A stretch of 37,105 nt of DNA from Desulfococcaceae bacterium HSG8. Lineage in GTDB: Bacteria; Desulfobacterota; Desulfobacteria; Desulfobacterales; 4be13. Under the pieces are notes generated by a model. It made no database searches, was not told where the DNA came from, and saw only the letters and a program-made list of their open reading frames with translations. The translations under genes were made by a program, and so were the position numbers. The DNA is taken from contig JAUCGG010000027.1 in assembly GCA_030378015.1 (NCBI GenBank), positions 1 to 37,105 on the forward strand. Reading direction: 5' to 3'. Shown here piece by piece: positions 26,989 through 33,474 of the stretch (the stretch's first letter is position 1; the number at the start of each line of letters is the position of its first letter).

Positions 26989-27025
26989 AACGGGTTATAG
27001 CGATTTTGCTGTAACCCGTTTTTTG
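26989..27025 (+). terminator. Rho-independent terminator after tRNA-Ala
   Basis: The stem AACGGGTTA (26989-26997) pairs with TAACCCGTT (27012-27020), and a run of T follows (27019-27024). It begins 10 bp after the tRNA. Confidence 0.88.
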
Positions 27026-27176
27026 CTTTCTCAGATTTTATCCCTATATAGTCCCTATTTTTCAAAAATCGGCTTTCATACGACCTTCCGGCTAATTTTT
27101 CAAAGAAACGTAATTAATCCCCAGGCAATCGGAATAAACTAACCCGCATAAATCTTGATGGTAACGACATAGTTCA

Positions 27177-27428
27177 TCATTTCTGTGCTGGCAATCCATT
27201 TTTACCCTCCTGATTCTGCTGTTTTTCAAGCCAGTTCCAGACTTCAGACCATCTGAACCGGCAGTAACGGCCCACCCGGAAATGGGGTATGGAGTTTGTC
27301 TTTGTCCGGGTGTAAAGCCAGCTTTTCGGAACCTTCAGGATTTCAGCCAGTTCCTCCAGTTCATCACCGCCTTGGACTTCCGATAAAGTTATGGGACACT
27401 CCTGCCTGTAAGCTGTTTCGTTAATCAT
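27177..27428 (-). CDS. Excisionase-like / MerR-type winged helix DNA-binding protein
   Basis: 83 residues. The core LAEILKVPKSWLYTRTKTNSIPHFRVGRYCRFRWSEVWNWLEKQ is the usual helix-turn-helix_17 (excisionase/AlpA-like) domain: recognition helix near KSWLYTR, wing PHFRVGRYCRF, C-terminal helix SEVWNWL. Such proteins direct excision by a tyrosine integrase or regulate genomic islands. It lies 198 bp past the tRNA-Ala gene, pointing toward it, where an integrase gene would be expected but none is found; the intervening 27060-27176 has no gene. This looks like a leftover of an integrated element. Confidence 0.8.
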   Translation of the reverse strand: MINETAYRQECPITLSEVQGGDELEELAEILKVPKSWLYTRTKTNSIPHFRVGRYCRFRWSEVWNWLEKQQNQEGKNGLPAQK

Positions 27429-27900
27429 GTGTAACCTTCTTGAATTATCAGGTTAAAAGATACTGCCCTCGCGCCCTGCTTTCCGTCTGGGATCATGGCT
27501 TCGGCCATCCTGGGGAGTGTTAACGGCCTGCGCTGCCCGTTATCCGGATCAGGTATCCGGTTTCGTCAGGTACAAAAGCGCAAAGGTAAGATTATCAAAG
27601 AACTTAAAGGGTTGTAAGAATCACAGGAAAAGCAGTTTGACAGGATACACAGGGAATGATAATCGGTGGGTATCCTTCAGCTTGCTGTAGGTGACTCAGC
27701 CTGTTCGGTGGCAGTTCTTGGCGGGACATTCACCTGACAGGCTTTTTTTTGCTCTTTATTCCATCTCAACATATAACACGATAAAAAGATGTATATGATT
27801 GAAAGATTATTTTTATGATATAACAACTACATATATGATGATTATTTGATTTGTAAACACAAAAATTATTTTGTTGCTTTAAATACGGAATTTTCTTATT
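27429..27900. other. Intergenic region with terminator-like hairpin
   Basis: No gene is seen. AGCCTGTTCGGTG (27698) faces CACCTGACAGGCT (27731-27743) and is followed by eight T, a terminator-like structure reading rightward without an obvious upstream gene. This leaves room for a small RNA ending near 27750. From 27770 to 27900 the DNA is very AT-rich and probably holds the promoter of the XRE/zeta pair. Confidence 0.5.
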
Positions 27901-27920
27901 CTGTGTTTATAAAAACACAG
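27901..27920 (+). promoter_or_regulatory. Palindrome CTGTGTTTATAAAAACACAG, possible operator
   Basis: It is a perfect 8-bp inverted repeat with a 4-bp centre, placed between a TTTAAATA-type -10 and the GGGAGG ribosome site of the XRE gene. Autoregulation by the XRE protein is the likely use, by analogy with toxin-antitoxin operons. Confidence 0.5.
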
Positions 27921-27934
27921 GAAAGGGAGGGAGT

Positions 27935-28204
27935 ATGATTGTCTATCATATAAGAGATTTGATGCTGAGAAAAGACGCCAGAACAGGAAAAAAAATAACA
28001 TACGAAACGATTGCAGAGGCAACAGGCATATCAAAAATGACCATTTCCCGCATGGCGGCAAGACCAGGATATAATGCAAGTGCGGAAACCATAGAAAAAC
28101 TATGCAGATTTTTTGAATGCTCTATTGAAGAGCTTGTCAGTTTCCTCCCCGATCACCCTGAAACCGCTCCTTCTGATTCAGACATGGAAAGGCAGGCACT
28201 GTGA
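27935..28204 (+). CDS. XRE-type HTH protein, putative antitoxin/repressor
   Basis: 89 residues. The helix-turn-helix is KITYETIAEATGISKMTISRMAARPGYNASAETIEKLCRFFECSIEEL (~19-67), a compact Cro/CI-type fold of the small single-domain XRE subgroup. GGGAGG stands 4 bases before the ATG. Its TGA overlaps the GTG start of the zeta-like gene (GTGA), so the two are translationally coupled. XRE-domain antitoxins pair with zeta-type kinases in PezAT systems, but PezA is longer, so the antitoxin role is an inference from context. Confidence 0.85.
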   Translation: MIVYHIRDLMLRKDARTGKKITYETIAEATGISKMTISRMAARPGYNASAETIEKLCRFFECSIEELVSFLPDHPETAPSDSDMERQAL

Positions 28205-28746
28205 AACCGGGACTGATTATTGTTGCCGGCCCGAACGGATCAGGGAAAACAACCATCACTGAAAAACTGTTGCGCCATGAGTGGATGGAAGGATGTGAAT
28301 ACATCAATCCTGATTTTATCGCCCAGGAAGAATTCGGAGACTGGAACTCTCCGGAAGCAGTTATCAGGGCTGCGAACAAAGCAAAAAGTATCCGGGAAAG
28401 CTGCCTGGCCGATATGGTCAGCATGGCTTTTGAAACCGTTTTTTCCACAGAGGAAAAGGTTGAATTTGTCCGACGGGCAAAAGCTGCCGGGTTCTTTGTC
28501 CGGATTTTTTTTGTCTGCACAGATAACCCTGCAATCAATGCACAGAGAGTCGCGCAAAGAGTGATGGAAGGCGGCCATGACGTTCCTATTCCTAAAATTA
28601 TCAGCAGGTACTACCGATCTGTTTCCTGCTGTGTCCGGGTTCTGCCTCTGGCTGACCGGGTCTATTTTTACGACAACTCGGAAACAGATACCGATCCCTG
28701 GGCAGAAGATATGCTTTCCGCAATACAGACAGGAGTGCAAATATGA
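28201..28746 (+). CDS. Zeta-toxin-like P-loop kinase
   Basis: 181 residues starting at GTG 28201, which overlaps the XRE stop. The Walker A GPNGSGKT is at 10-17, INPDFIA at 36-40 matches the Asp of zeta/COG4185 kinases, and FETVFS at ~77-82 and RVMEGGHDVP complete the family pattern. Zeta and PezT toxins phosphorylate UDP-N-acetylglucosamine and block wall synthesis; free-standing COG4185 proteins are less studied. The stop overlaps the ATG of a 56-residue gene (ATGA), giving a three-gene coupled unit: XRE, kinase, small basic protein. Confidence 0.87.
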   Translation: MKPGLIIVAGPNGSGKTTITEKLLRHEWMEGCEYINPDFIAQEEFGDWNSPEAVIRAANKAKSIRESCLADMVSMAFETVFSTEEKVEFVRRAKAAGFFVRIFFVCTDNPAINAQRVAQRVMEGGHDVPIPKIISRYYRSVSCCVRVLPLADRVYFYDNSETDTDPWAEDMLSAIQTGVQI

Positions 28747-28913
28747 AAAAAGACGGAGAGAAACAATTGGAAATACTGATAAAACAGGCCGGTGAAGCAG
28801 CGCGGAAGCGCAGGGAAAAAGCTATGAGGGAGCATAGAGAAAAACTGAAAAAAGCGGTTCGGGACGCTCTCAGTAATCCGGTTCGGATTCGGCAATCCGA
28901 GCCGATAAAATGA
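28743..28913 (+). CDS. Small basic helical protein, third gene of the zeta unit
   Basis: 56 residues, charged and predicted helical (KKDGEKQLEILIKQAGEAA, RKRREKAMREHREKLKKAV). The start ATG overlaps the kinase stop as ATGA. A clear relative of the same layout is encoded at 32513: EKQLEILIKQAGEAARKRR compares with EQLKQLDLLIKEAGNEARMRR. Duplication beside a zeta kinase and beside HicB argues that it is a real gene, perhaps an antitoxin-like or RNA-binding partner. I know no family for it. Confidence 0.7.
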   Translation: MKKDGEKQLEILIKQAGEAARKRREKAMREHREKLKKAVRDALSNPVRIRQSEPIK

Positions 28914-28932
28914 ATCCCCTCTCCTGAACCTG

Positions 28933-29328
28933 ATGTGGCAGCAGTCAGATAGCCGGATGAATTTTGAGGAAGCGCAGGCTTATATTGATGATCTCAGCAG
29001 TAGGCGGTTTGCCGGATACAATGATTGGAGACTGCCGACACTTGAGGAACTGGAATCTTTGCTTGAAAATAAAAATGTATACAGTCTTTACATTCATCCT
29101 GTATTTGACGGAAAACGGTGCTGGTATTGGAGTTCTGACAGAGAGATAACCTACGATAAGTACGGCAATATAGTAGATGACGATGATGATGATGTTGAGC
29201 CGCGTGTGGCCTCGGCCCGCTGGGCGTGGCACGCCCACGTCGGGTTCAACGTCGGCCTCGTGCGTTGGAATGAACCGGATGACCCGTATGACTTCATGTA
29301 TGTTCGCGCGGTTCGTTCCGGACAATGA
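28933..29328 (+). CDS. DUF1566 (Lcl C-terminal-like) protein, possible variable domain
   Basis: 131 residues that cover the DUF1566 core: LMWQQSDS, MNFEEAQAYIDDL, GYNDWRLPTLEELESLLE, CWYWSSDRE, then a VGFNVGLV strand and the end FMYVRAVRSGQ. The frame is open only 8 codons before ATG 28933 and there is no ribosome site, so the signal peptide or N-terminal part usual for the family is absent; the gene may be a fragment. The residues between ARW and YVRAVR are the ones that vary in DUF1566 targets of diversity-generating retroelements. Most codons there end in C. A five-Asp run precedes it. Confidence 0.75.
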   Translation: MWQQSDSRMNFEEAQAYIDDLSSRRFAGYNDWRLPTLEELESLLENKNVYSLYIHPVFDGKRCWYWSSDREITYDKYGNIVDDDDDDVEPRVASARWAWHAHVGFNVGLVRWNEPDDPYDFMYVRAVRSGQ

Positions 29329-29345
29329 GACTATGAGGAAGCATT

Positions 29346-29639
29346 ATGAAAGAACCCGAATACGGCTGGTACGGCGCGGGATGGGCGAGTCTGAAAGGCG
29401 GTTCGGTATCTGATGATCACATACCGGATAACGAGCATGAAGCTTTGAAAGATTGGCTTTCCGGCTTCTTTGCGGCTTATGCTGATTATCCGGATGAGGA
29501 AGCAATCGCGGGGATGCTGCAAGGGGATTTTTCGAGGGGTGAAAAGCCGGAAGATGCGCTTCTGAGAATAGCTCCGGATGTCTATGTCATGGTAGCCGAG
29601 TCCGACCGGCTGAAGCGGGAATTTGACCTGAGCATCTGA
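29346..29639 (+). CDS. Unknown 97-residue acidic protein
   Basis: No family is recognised. It begins MKEPEYGWYGAGWASLKGG and is helical thereafter, with ALKDWLSGFFAAYADYPDEEA and a C-terminal LLRIAPDVYVMVAESDRLKRE. AGGAAG stands 5 bases before the ATG, 17 bp after the DUF1566 stop, so it is probably co-transcribed with it. Codon use and composition resemble the neighbours. Confidence 0.65.
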   Translation: MKEPEYGWYGAGWASLKGGSVSDDHIPDNEHEALKDWLSGFFAAYADYPDEEAIAGMLQGDFSRGEKPEDALLRIAPDVYVMVAESDRLKREFDLSI

Positions 29640-29702
29640 AACTGAAAAGCGTAGTATAGGCAGGGGAAACGGTAAAAAAAACAAATACAAAGGAGATAAA
29701 TA

Positions 29703-30266
29703 ATGGCTGATAAAGAACATCTTGAAATTATCATACAGCAGGGGGTTCCGGCTTGGAATAAGTGGAAAAAGGAGCATCTTATGGGAGCAGACCTCAGAGA
29801 AGCAGACCTCAGAGGCGCAGACCTCAGCGGTGCAAACCTCAGCCACTCAGACTTCCGCAACGCAAACCTCAGTGGCGCAAGCCTCGTCAAAGCAAACCTC
29901 AGAGGCGCAAGCCTCATCGGCGCAGACCTCGGCAAAGCAAAACTCGGCGAAGCAGACCTCGTATTCGCAGACCTTAGCTGCGCAGACCTCAGCGCCGCAG
30001 ACCTCAGAGAAGCATACCTCAGCAACGCAGACCTCAACAGCGCAGACCTCAGCGGCGCAAACCTCATCAGCGCAGACCTCAGATGCGCGGACCTCGGCAA
30101 CGCAAACCTCAGCGGTGCAAATATAGCAGGAGCAAGGCTTTACAGCATAAAAAAGGATAACTGGAAGATCAATGGCATAAAGTGTGACTATGTTTACTGG
30201 GACGAAGAAGGAGAAATACGCGAAGGCTTCAGATCGGGTGAGTTCGAGGAAATGTACAAAAGATGA
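29703..30266 (+). CDS. Pentapeptide-repeat protein (copy 1)
   Basis: 187 residues. About 24 A(D/N)LXX repeats (27-146) would form a right-handed quadrilateral beta helix. They are framed by an N-terminal MADKEHLEIIIQQGVPAWNKW and a C-terminal cap KDNWKINGIKCDYVYWDEEG, ending GEFEEMYKR. This capped form is frequent in cyanobacteria and other complex bacteria near STAND and signalling genes; its target is unknown. AAAGGAG stands before the ATG. The repetitive 15-bp DNA leaves the other frames open. A shorter paralogue with the same caps is at 31779. Confidence 0.9.
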   Translation: MADKEHLEIIIQQGVPAWNKWKKEHLMGADLREADLRGADLSGANLSHSDFRNANLSGASLVKANLRGASLIGADLGKAKLGEADLVFADLSCADLSAADLREAYLSNADLNSADLSGANLISADLRCADLGNANLSGANIAGARLYSIKKDNWKINGIKCDYVYWDEEGEIREGFRSGEFEEMYKR

Positions 30267-30282
30267 CTGACCTGATCATCTG

Positions 30283-30984
30283 ATGTCACAACATTACATC
30301 GAAAAGCTGAAAGACCCAAGATGGCAAAAGAAGCGTCTGGAAATATTCGGACTGGACAACTGGAAATGCCTGGTCTGCGGATCATCTGACAAAAAGCTAT
30401 GCGTCCACCATGCCAGATACAGAGTCGGACGTGAACCCTGGGATCATGAAACCAACGATCTGCTGACTCTGTGCGCTGACTGCCATGCCCTGGCGCGTGA
30501 TGACTCCGGATCACCGTCCATTGCAGACAGTATCCGGCGCATAATAGGCATGAGTCCGCTGTTTGCAGACATCCGGAATGACGCCGTATCTGTGATTAAT
30601 ATCCGTGGTAGCGTCATTCTGAATTCAGAATGTGCCGATGTCCCGGGTAAAATGAACACTATCCTGAACCGGAATCATGTTGTTATCTGGGGGAAGTTCC
30701 GGGTTATGCAGATGCTGGATGGTTTCTTCCGGAAGCACAAGGTCATGATGTTTGAAACGATGGAAGTTCACTGCCTCAGAGATATTTTTGAAATGTGGTA
30801 TAATGCCGGGGACTATCACACGGGATGGTACAGAGAGCGCAGACTCGCAGACGCTCTGACAACCTGCCGGATTCCCCAGGCCGGGTTGGACAGATGCCGG
30901 GTGCTGCGGGAACTGACTTTTTATCTTGCGAGGGGGTACTTGACAATAGGGAGAAATTTTTATGCACATTTTAAAAAATACTGA
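30283..30984 (+). CDS. HNH endonuclease domain protein
   Basis: 233 residues. The N-terminal HNH module has DNWKCLVCGSSDKKLCVHHARYRVG and then NDLLTLCADCHAL: two CxxC zinc pairs, the HH and the N typical of a restriction- or homing-type HNH nuclease. The C-terminal ~130 residues (VINIRGSVILNSECADVPGKMN, FETMEVHCLRDIFEMWYNAGD) are not recognised. The start has no clear ribosome site. Its end overlaps the next gene by 23 bp. The tail CRVLRELTFYLARG is echoed by a 17-codon relic at 31713. Confidence 0.78.
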   Translation: MSQHYIEKLKDPRWQKKRLEIFGLDNWKCLVCGSSDKKLCVHHARYRVGREPWDHETNDLLTLCADCHALARDDSGSPSIADSIRRIIGMSPLFADIRNDAVSVINIRGSVILNSECADVPGKMNTILNRNHVVIWGKFRVMQMLDGFFRKHKVMMFETMEVHCLRDIFEMWYNAGDYHTGWYRERRLADALTTCRIPQAGLDRCRVLRELTFYLARGYLTIGRNFYAHFKKY

Positions 30985-31303
30985 CAAATCAGATTACAAA
31001 ACCTATGAAGAGTTTTGTAATTGGATAGTCGGCGAGAGAACCGACGAAATGGCTGAAAAATTAGATGAATACACAACTATTCATAGCGATCCTGAGTTGT
31101 GTATGAACAACAACCAATATACGCCGCGTCATCTGATAGTGTTCGCAGATGACGAAATTTTCAGCCTGGCGTACAACATAGAAACCCGGAAGTTTGAAAG
31201 CTGGGACTCCGGACTCGCCCGGCAGGATGACGAGATTTTTGACGACATAAACGACGCACTTCAGCACGTTTATGATGTCTGGACAGAAAATTGGAAAGGT
31301 TAA
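30962..31303 (+). CDS. Unknown 113-residue protein overlapping the HNH gene
   Basis: It reads as a small mixed alpha/beta domain: TYEEFCNWIVGERTDEMAEKL, then PRHLIVFADDEIFSLAYNIETRKFESWDSG and DINDALQHVYDVWTE. No family is recognised. GGGAG lies 6-7 bases upstream of ATG 30962, inside the HNH coding region, so coupling with the nuclease is probable; it might be an immunity or inhibitor protein, but this is only inference from the overlap. It is acidic, as immunity proteins often are. Confidence 0.7.
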   Translation: MHILKNTDKSDYKTYEEFCNWIVGERTDEMAEKLDEYTTIHSDPELCMNNNQYTPRHLIVFADDEIFSLAYNIETRKFESWDSGLARQDDEIFDDINDALQHVYDVWTENWKG

Positions 31304-31444
31304 TTTCTCATCAGTTCTGACGCTGATCCGGGGATTATCGGGAAGGCCAGCAAGAAATTATTCGATGCCTGGGATCGCTCCGACCCGGTGGATAAATGGG
31401 AATGCGAAAGATGCAAGAGGATTGAAAAAATCCAGGGGGAATGA
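31304..31444 (+). pseudogene. Relic of an endonuclease I (EndA-like) C-terminus
   Basis: In the same frame as the preceding gene and directly after its stop, the DNA reads SKKLFDAWDRSDPVDKWECE, then RCKRIEKIQGE and a stop. This matches the C-terminal helix of secreted endonuclease I, whose members end ...DPVxxWExxRxxRIxxIQGN. There is no start codon or ribosome site and the catalytic part is missing, so it is a fragment. The overlapping 63-codon frame (31272-31463) is rejected. Confidence 0.5.
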
Positions 31445-31508
31445 AAATTCTGTTGTGAAATAAGCCTGCCAGAAAGCGGGTTTGTGGTAGTTCGTGCCGA
31501 GGATAAAC

Positions 31509-31688
31509 ATGGAAACAAAGCTTGATGAAAAAGAAACCGCAACCTTCAAGGAACTGCTGATATCAGAGATCATTCAGACAGAAGCTCTGACAAGACTGCT
31601 GATTGAGAAGGGGATTATCAGCCAGGAGGAATACGTGGACATGCTCAGAAGGGTACAAGCGGAATATGATAAGAGGCAGGAGAAATAA
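31509..31688 (+). CDS. Small 59-residue helical protein
   Basis: METKLDEKETATFKELLISE, IIQTEALTRLLIEKGIISQE and EYVDMLRRVQAEYDKRQEK make two helices joined at KGIISQEE. GAGGA stands 6 bases before ATG 31509; the Met at 31494 lacks one. The pattern (LLI-KGIIS-EEY---L) is common in short uncharacterised bacterial proteins with no known role. It lies alone between relics in the island. Confidence 0.65.
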   Translation: METKLDEKETATFKELLISEIIQTEALTRLLIEKGIISQEEYVDMLRRVQAEYDKRQEK

Positions 31689-31712
31689 CAGAAGTGACAA
31701 AGGAGACAAACA

Positions 31713-31769
31713 ATGGCTGACAGATGCCGGATGTTGCGGGAACTGACTCTTTATCTTGCGAGGGAATAG
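31713..31769 (+). pseudogene. Hybrid mini-ORF: pentapeptide-type leader joined to HNH-gene tail
   Basis: AAAGGAGACAAACAATGGCTGAC copies the leader and first codons of the pentapeptide genes. The next codons, CAGATGCCGG to CTTGCGAGGG, copy the 3' end of the HNH gene (compare 30891-30940). The reading MADRCRMLRELTLYLARE then stops. It lies just before the real pentapeptide gene at 31779 and looks like a recombination scar. Confidence 0.7.
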
Positions 31770-31778
31770 GTAAGAACT

Positions 31779-32144
31779 ATGGCTGACGAAGAACATTTTG
31801 TGATTATCAGACGAGGTGCTGAGGCTTGGGATAAGTGGCTGGTGGAGAATGAGCGGCTGGTGGAGAATCATGATCTAAGACCTGATCTCAGTGCAAATCT
31901 CAGCGGTATCGGCGCAAACCTCAGAGGCGCAGACCTCAGAGACTTACGTCTTATCGGCGCAAACCTCAGAGCAATCCTTCTCAGAGCAAATATAACAGGA
32001 GCCAGACTTTACTGCACATCCCGGGATAAATGGAAGATTGACGGCATAAAATGTGACTATGTTTACTGGGACGAAGAAGGAGAAATACGCGAGCCGAAAG
32101 ACAGGGATTTCAAACCGGGAGAGTTTGAGGAACTGTACAAATGA
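31779..32144 (+). CDS. Pentapeptide-repeat protein (copy 2, short)
   Basis: 121 residues with the same caps as copy 1: N-terminal MADEEHFVIIRRGAEAWDKW and C-terminal DKWKIDGIKCDYVYWDEEGE, then FKPGEFEELYK. Only about 7 degenerate repeats remain between them (ANLSG, ANLRG, ADLRD). The upstream ribosome site is weak. The stop overlaps ATG 32141 of a STAND-gene relic (ATGA), suggesting that this protein was once translated together with a STAND ATPase. Confidence 0.87.
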   Translation: MADEEHFVIIRRGAEAWDKWLVENERLVENHDLRPDLSANLSGIGANLRGADLRDLRLIGANLRAILLRANITGARLYCTSRDKWKIDGIKCDYVYWDEEGEIREPKDRDFKPGEFEELYK

Positions 32145-32178
32145 TACCTGACAGCCAGCTTCATCAGGAAATTGTCAG
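32141..32178 (+). pseudogene. Relic of the 5' end of a STAND gene
   Basis: The first ~38 bases (ATGATACCTGACAGCCAGCT and on) match the start of the STAND gene at 33475 with few changes: MIPDSQLHQEIVS compares with MIPDSKLHQKIVS. Homology ends abruptly, and the frame stops soon after. Here the start is ATG and is coupled to the pentapeptide stop, while the full-length copy uses TTG. Confidence 0.75.
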
Positions 32179-32196
32179 TTGTAAGGTGAACCTCTT

Positions 32197-32475
32197 ATGC
32201 AATATTACATGGTCATAATTGAGAAAGGCGGGAAAAATCACAGCGCATACTGCCCGGATATGCCAGGATGTATCACAACCGGCAGAACCCTTGAAGAGAC
32301 AATCCGGAACATGGAAGAAGCCCTCTGCTTCCACATAGAAGGACTTCTCGAAGACGGTGATCCCGTCCCCCCGGCCCGGGGCCCGGAAGTCCATCTTGGC
32401 GAGATAAATACGGAAGCCGGAGATGTGTTCACGTTTATCCGGGCGGAACCTGACTGTTTTGCCGAAGCAGCCTGA
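32197..32475 (+). CDS. HicB-family protein without adjacent HicA
   Basis: 92 residues with the HicB partial RNase H-like fold: YYMVIIEKGGKNHSAYCPDMPGCITTG, TLEETIRNMEEALCFHIEGLLEDG and the end DPVPPARGPEVHLGEI. HicB antitoxins bind HicA mRNA interferases. No hicA is next to this one; a 54-residue basic protein follows instead, and a HicA-HicB pair is found 400 bp further on. It may be an orphan antitoxin or may guard an unrecognised toxin. Confidence 0.85.
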   Translation: MQYYMVIIEKGGKNHSAYCPDMPGCITTGRTLEETIRNMEEALCFHIEGLLEDGDPVPPARGPEVHLGEINTEAGDVFTFIRAEPDCFAEAA

Positions 32476-32512
32476 GTTTCCCTGCACAAACCGGCCAGGC
32501 GATTTTTTTGAA

Positions 32513-32677
32513 ATGACGATAATGTGCATACAGAATAAGAGAGAAGAACAACTGAAACAACTGGACTTACTGATAAAAGAGGCCGGGAATGAGGCGCGGA
32601 TGCGCAGGAAAAAAACCCTGGATAACCATTTTAAAAAGCTGAAAAGAGTGATAGCAGACGCGAAAACCGCCGCTTAA
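32513..32677 (+). CDS. Small basic helical protein, paralogue of the gene at 28743
   Basis: 54 residues from ATG 32513 (ATG 32522 also possible). KREEQLKQLDLLIKEAGNEA, RMRRKKTLDNHFKKLKRVI and ADAKTAA align with the small protein behind the zeta kinase. There is no good ribosome site. The position after hicB, where hicA would be expected, invites the idea that it is part of a toxin-antitoxin-like pair. No family is known to me. Confidence 0.65.
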   Translation: MTIMCIQNKREEQLKQLDLLIKEAGNEARMRRKKTLDNHFKKLKRVIADAKTAA

Positions 32678-32693
32678 CTGCCGAGGGATAAAT

Positions 32694-32817
32694 CCGGCTG
32701 AAAGCTGAAGCAGCCTTTCGACGGTTCGGCAGAACCCGCCGAAGTCTGAGTTCACGCCGAAACCTGAAGGAATTTTAACGGTTCAGGTTGCTTCAGCATC
32801 CTTTCGCTTTCAGCCGG
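32694..32817. repeat. 124-bp imperfect palindrome
   Basis: CCGGCTGAAAG (32694) is complementary to CTTTCAGCCGG (32807-32817), and GCTGAAGCAGCC to GGTTGCTTCAGC (32786-32797). It lies between the small basic protein and hicA, and could be a decayed MITE or an mRNA structure. Confidence 0.8.
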
Positions 32818-32862
32818 AGAGATTGATCCTCCTGATTTTGCTGATAATAAGAACGTAACAAC

Positions 32863-33063
32863 ATGCCGAAACGATATACAGGCAGAGAACTGATAAAACT
32901 TGCAAAACAGTACGGATGGGAACTGACCAGTATCAGAGGTGACCATCACAATTTCAAACATGACGAAAGCCGTTTCATAGTAACAATCGTCCATCCGCAG
33001 AAAGACGTTCCTGTCGGACGTGCGGCAGACACTGTGAAAAAACTGAAACTGGAGATAAAATAA
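32863..33063 (+). CDS. hicA: HicA-family mRNA interferase toxin
   Basis: 66 residues with the HicA double-stranded-RNA-binding-like fold: TGRELIKLAKQYGWELTSIRGDHHNFKHDE, the GxHH-F motif giving catalytic His28/His29, then VTIVHPQKDVPVGRAADTVKKL. HicA cleaves mRNAs until bound by HicB. The stop overlaps the hicB start (TAATG). No strong ribosome site is seen. This is the standard hicA-hicB order. Confidence 0.9.
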   Translation: MPKRYTGRELIKLAKQYGWELTSIRGDHHNFKHDESRFIVTIVHPQKDVPVGRAADTVKKLKLEIK

Positions 33064-33332
33064 TGCGTTATCTTATCGTGCTGGAGCAGGCAGGAACAGG
33101 CTTCGCGGTCCAGGTTCCCGACCTTGCCGTAATCACATACGGGGAAACCCTTGAAGACGCGAAAAGCGCGGCTGCCGAAGCTATAAAAATCAATCTGGAA
33201 GCTTATCAGGAAACAGGCAAACCGGTGCCGGAAAAACAACCTGCACAGGCACATCTTGAGAACCCGGATTTTGCCGATCTGCTGTTTGCATTTGTCCGGG
33301 TTGCCGAATATGAAACCCGCATGGCAGCGTAA
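33063..33332 (+). CDS. hicB: HicB-family antitoxin
   Basis: 89 residues: MRYLIVLEQAGTGFAVQVPDLA, ITYGETLEDAKSAAAEAIKI and NLEAYQETGKPVPEKQPAQ form the HicB core. A C-terminal tail follows without a clear DNA-binding domain, so repression may rely on partners. The start overlaps the hicA stop by one base. A hairpin (GGCGGGCTGCGCTTCGCTCC, ~33403-33431) lies in the gap before the STAND gene. Confidence 0.9.
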   Translation: MRYLIVLEQAGTGFAVQVPDLAVITYGETLEDAKSAAAEAIKINLEAYQETGKPVPEKQPAQAHLENPDFADLLFAFVRVAEYETRMAA

Positions 33333-33474
33333 AAACCGGAAAAAGAATTTCGCCGAGGGATAAATCCGGATAAATCCCCCGAAGAACCGAAGTTGCAATT
33401 AACGGCGGGCTGCGCTTCGCTCCGTCCGCCCTGCATTTCTGTCTCATTTCAACTGACTGCCGAGGAGAATAATA

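Noticed and set aside
29722-30126. Thr/Gln/Ser-rich and Arg/Pro-rich frames inside the pentapeptide gene
   Set aside because: The 15-bp repetitive DNA keeps the other frames open; the pentapeptide frame has both conserved caps.
31272-31463. 63-codon frame overlapping the endonuclease I relic
   Set aside because: It has no family resemblance or ribosome site, and the relic frame explains the DNA better.
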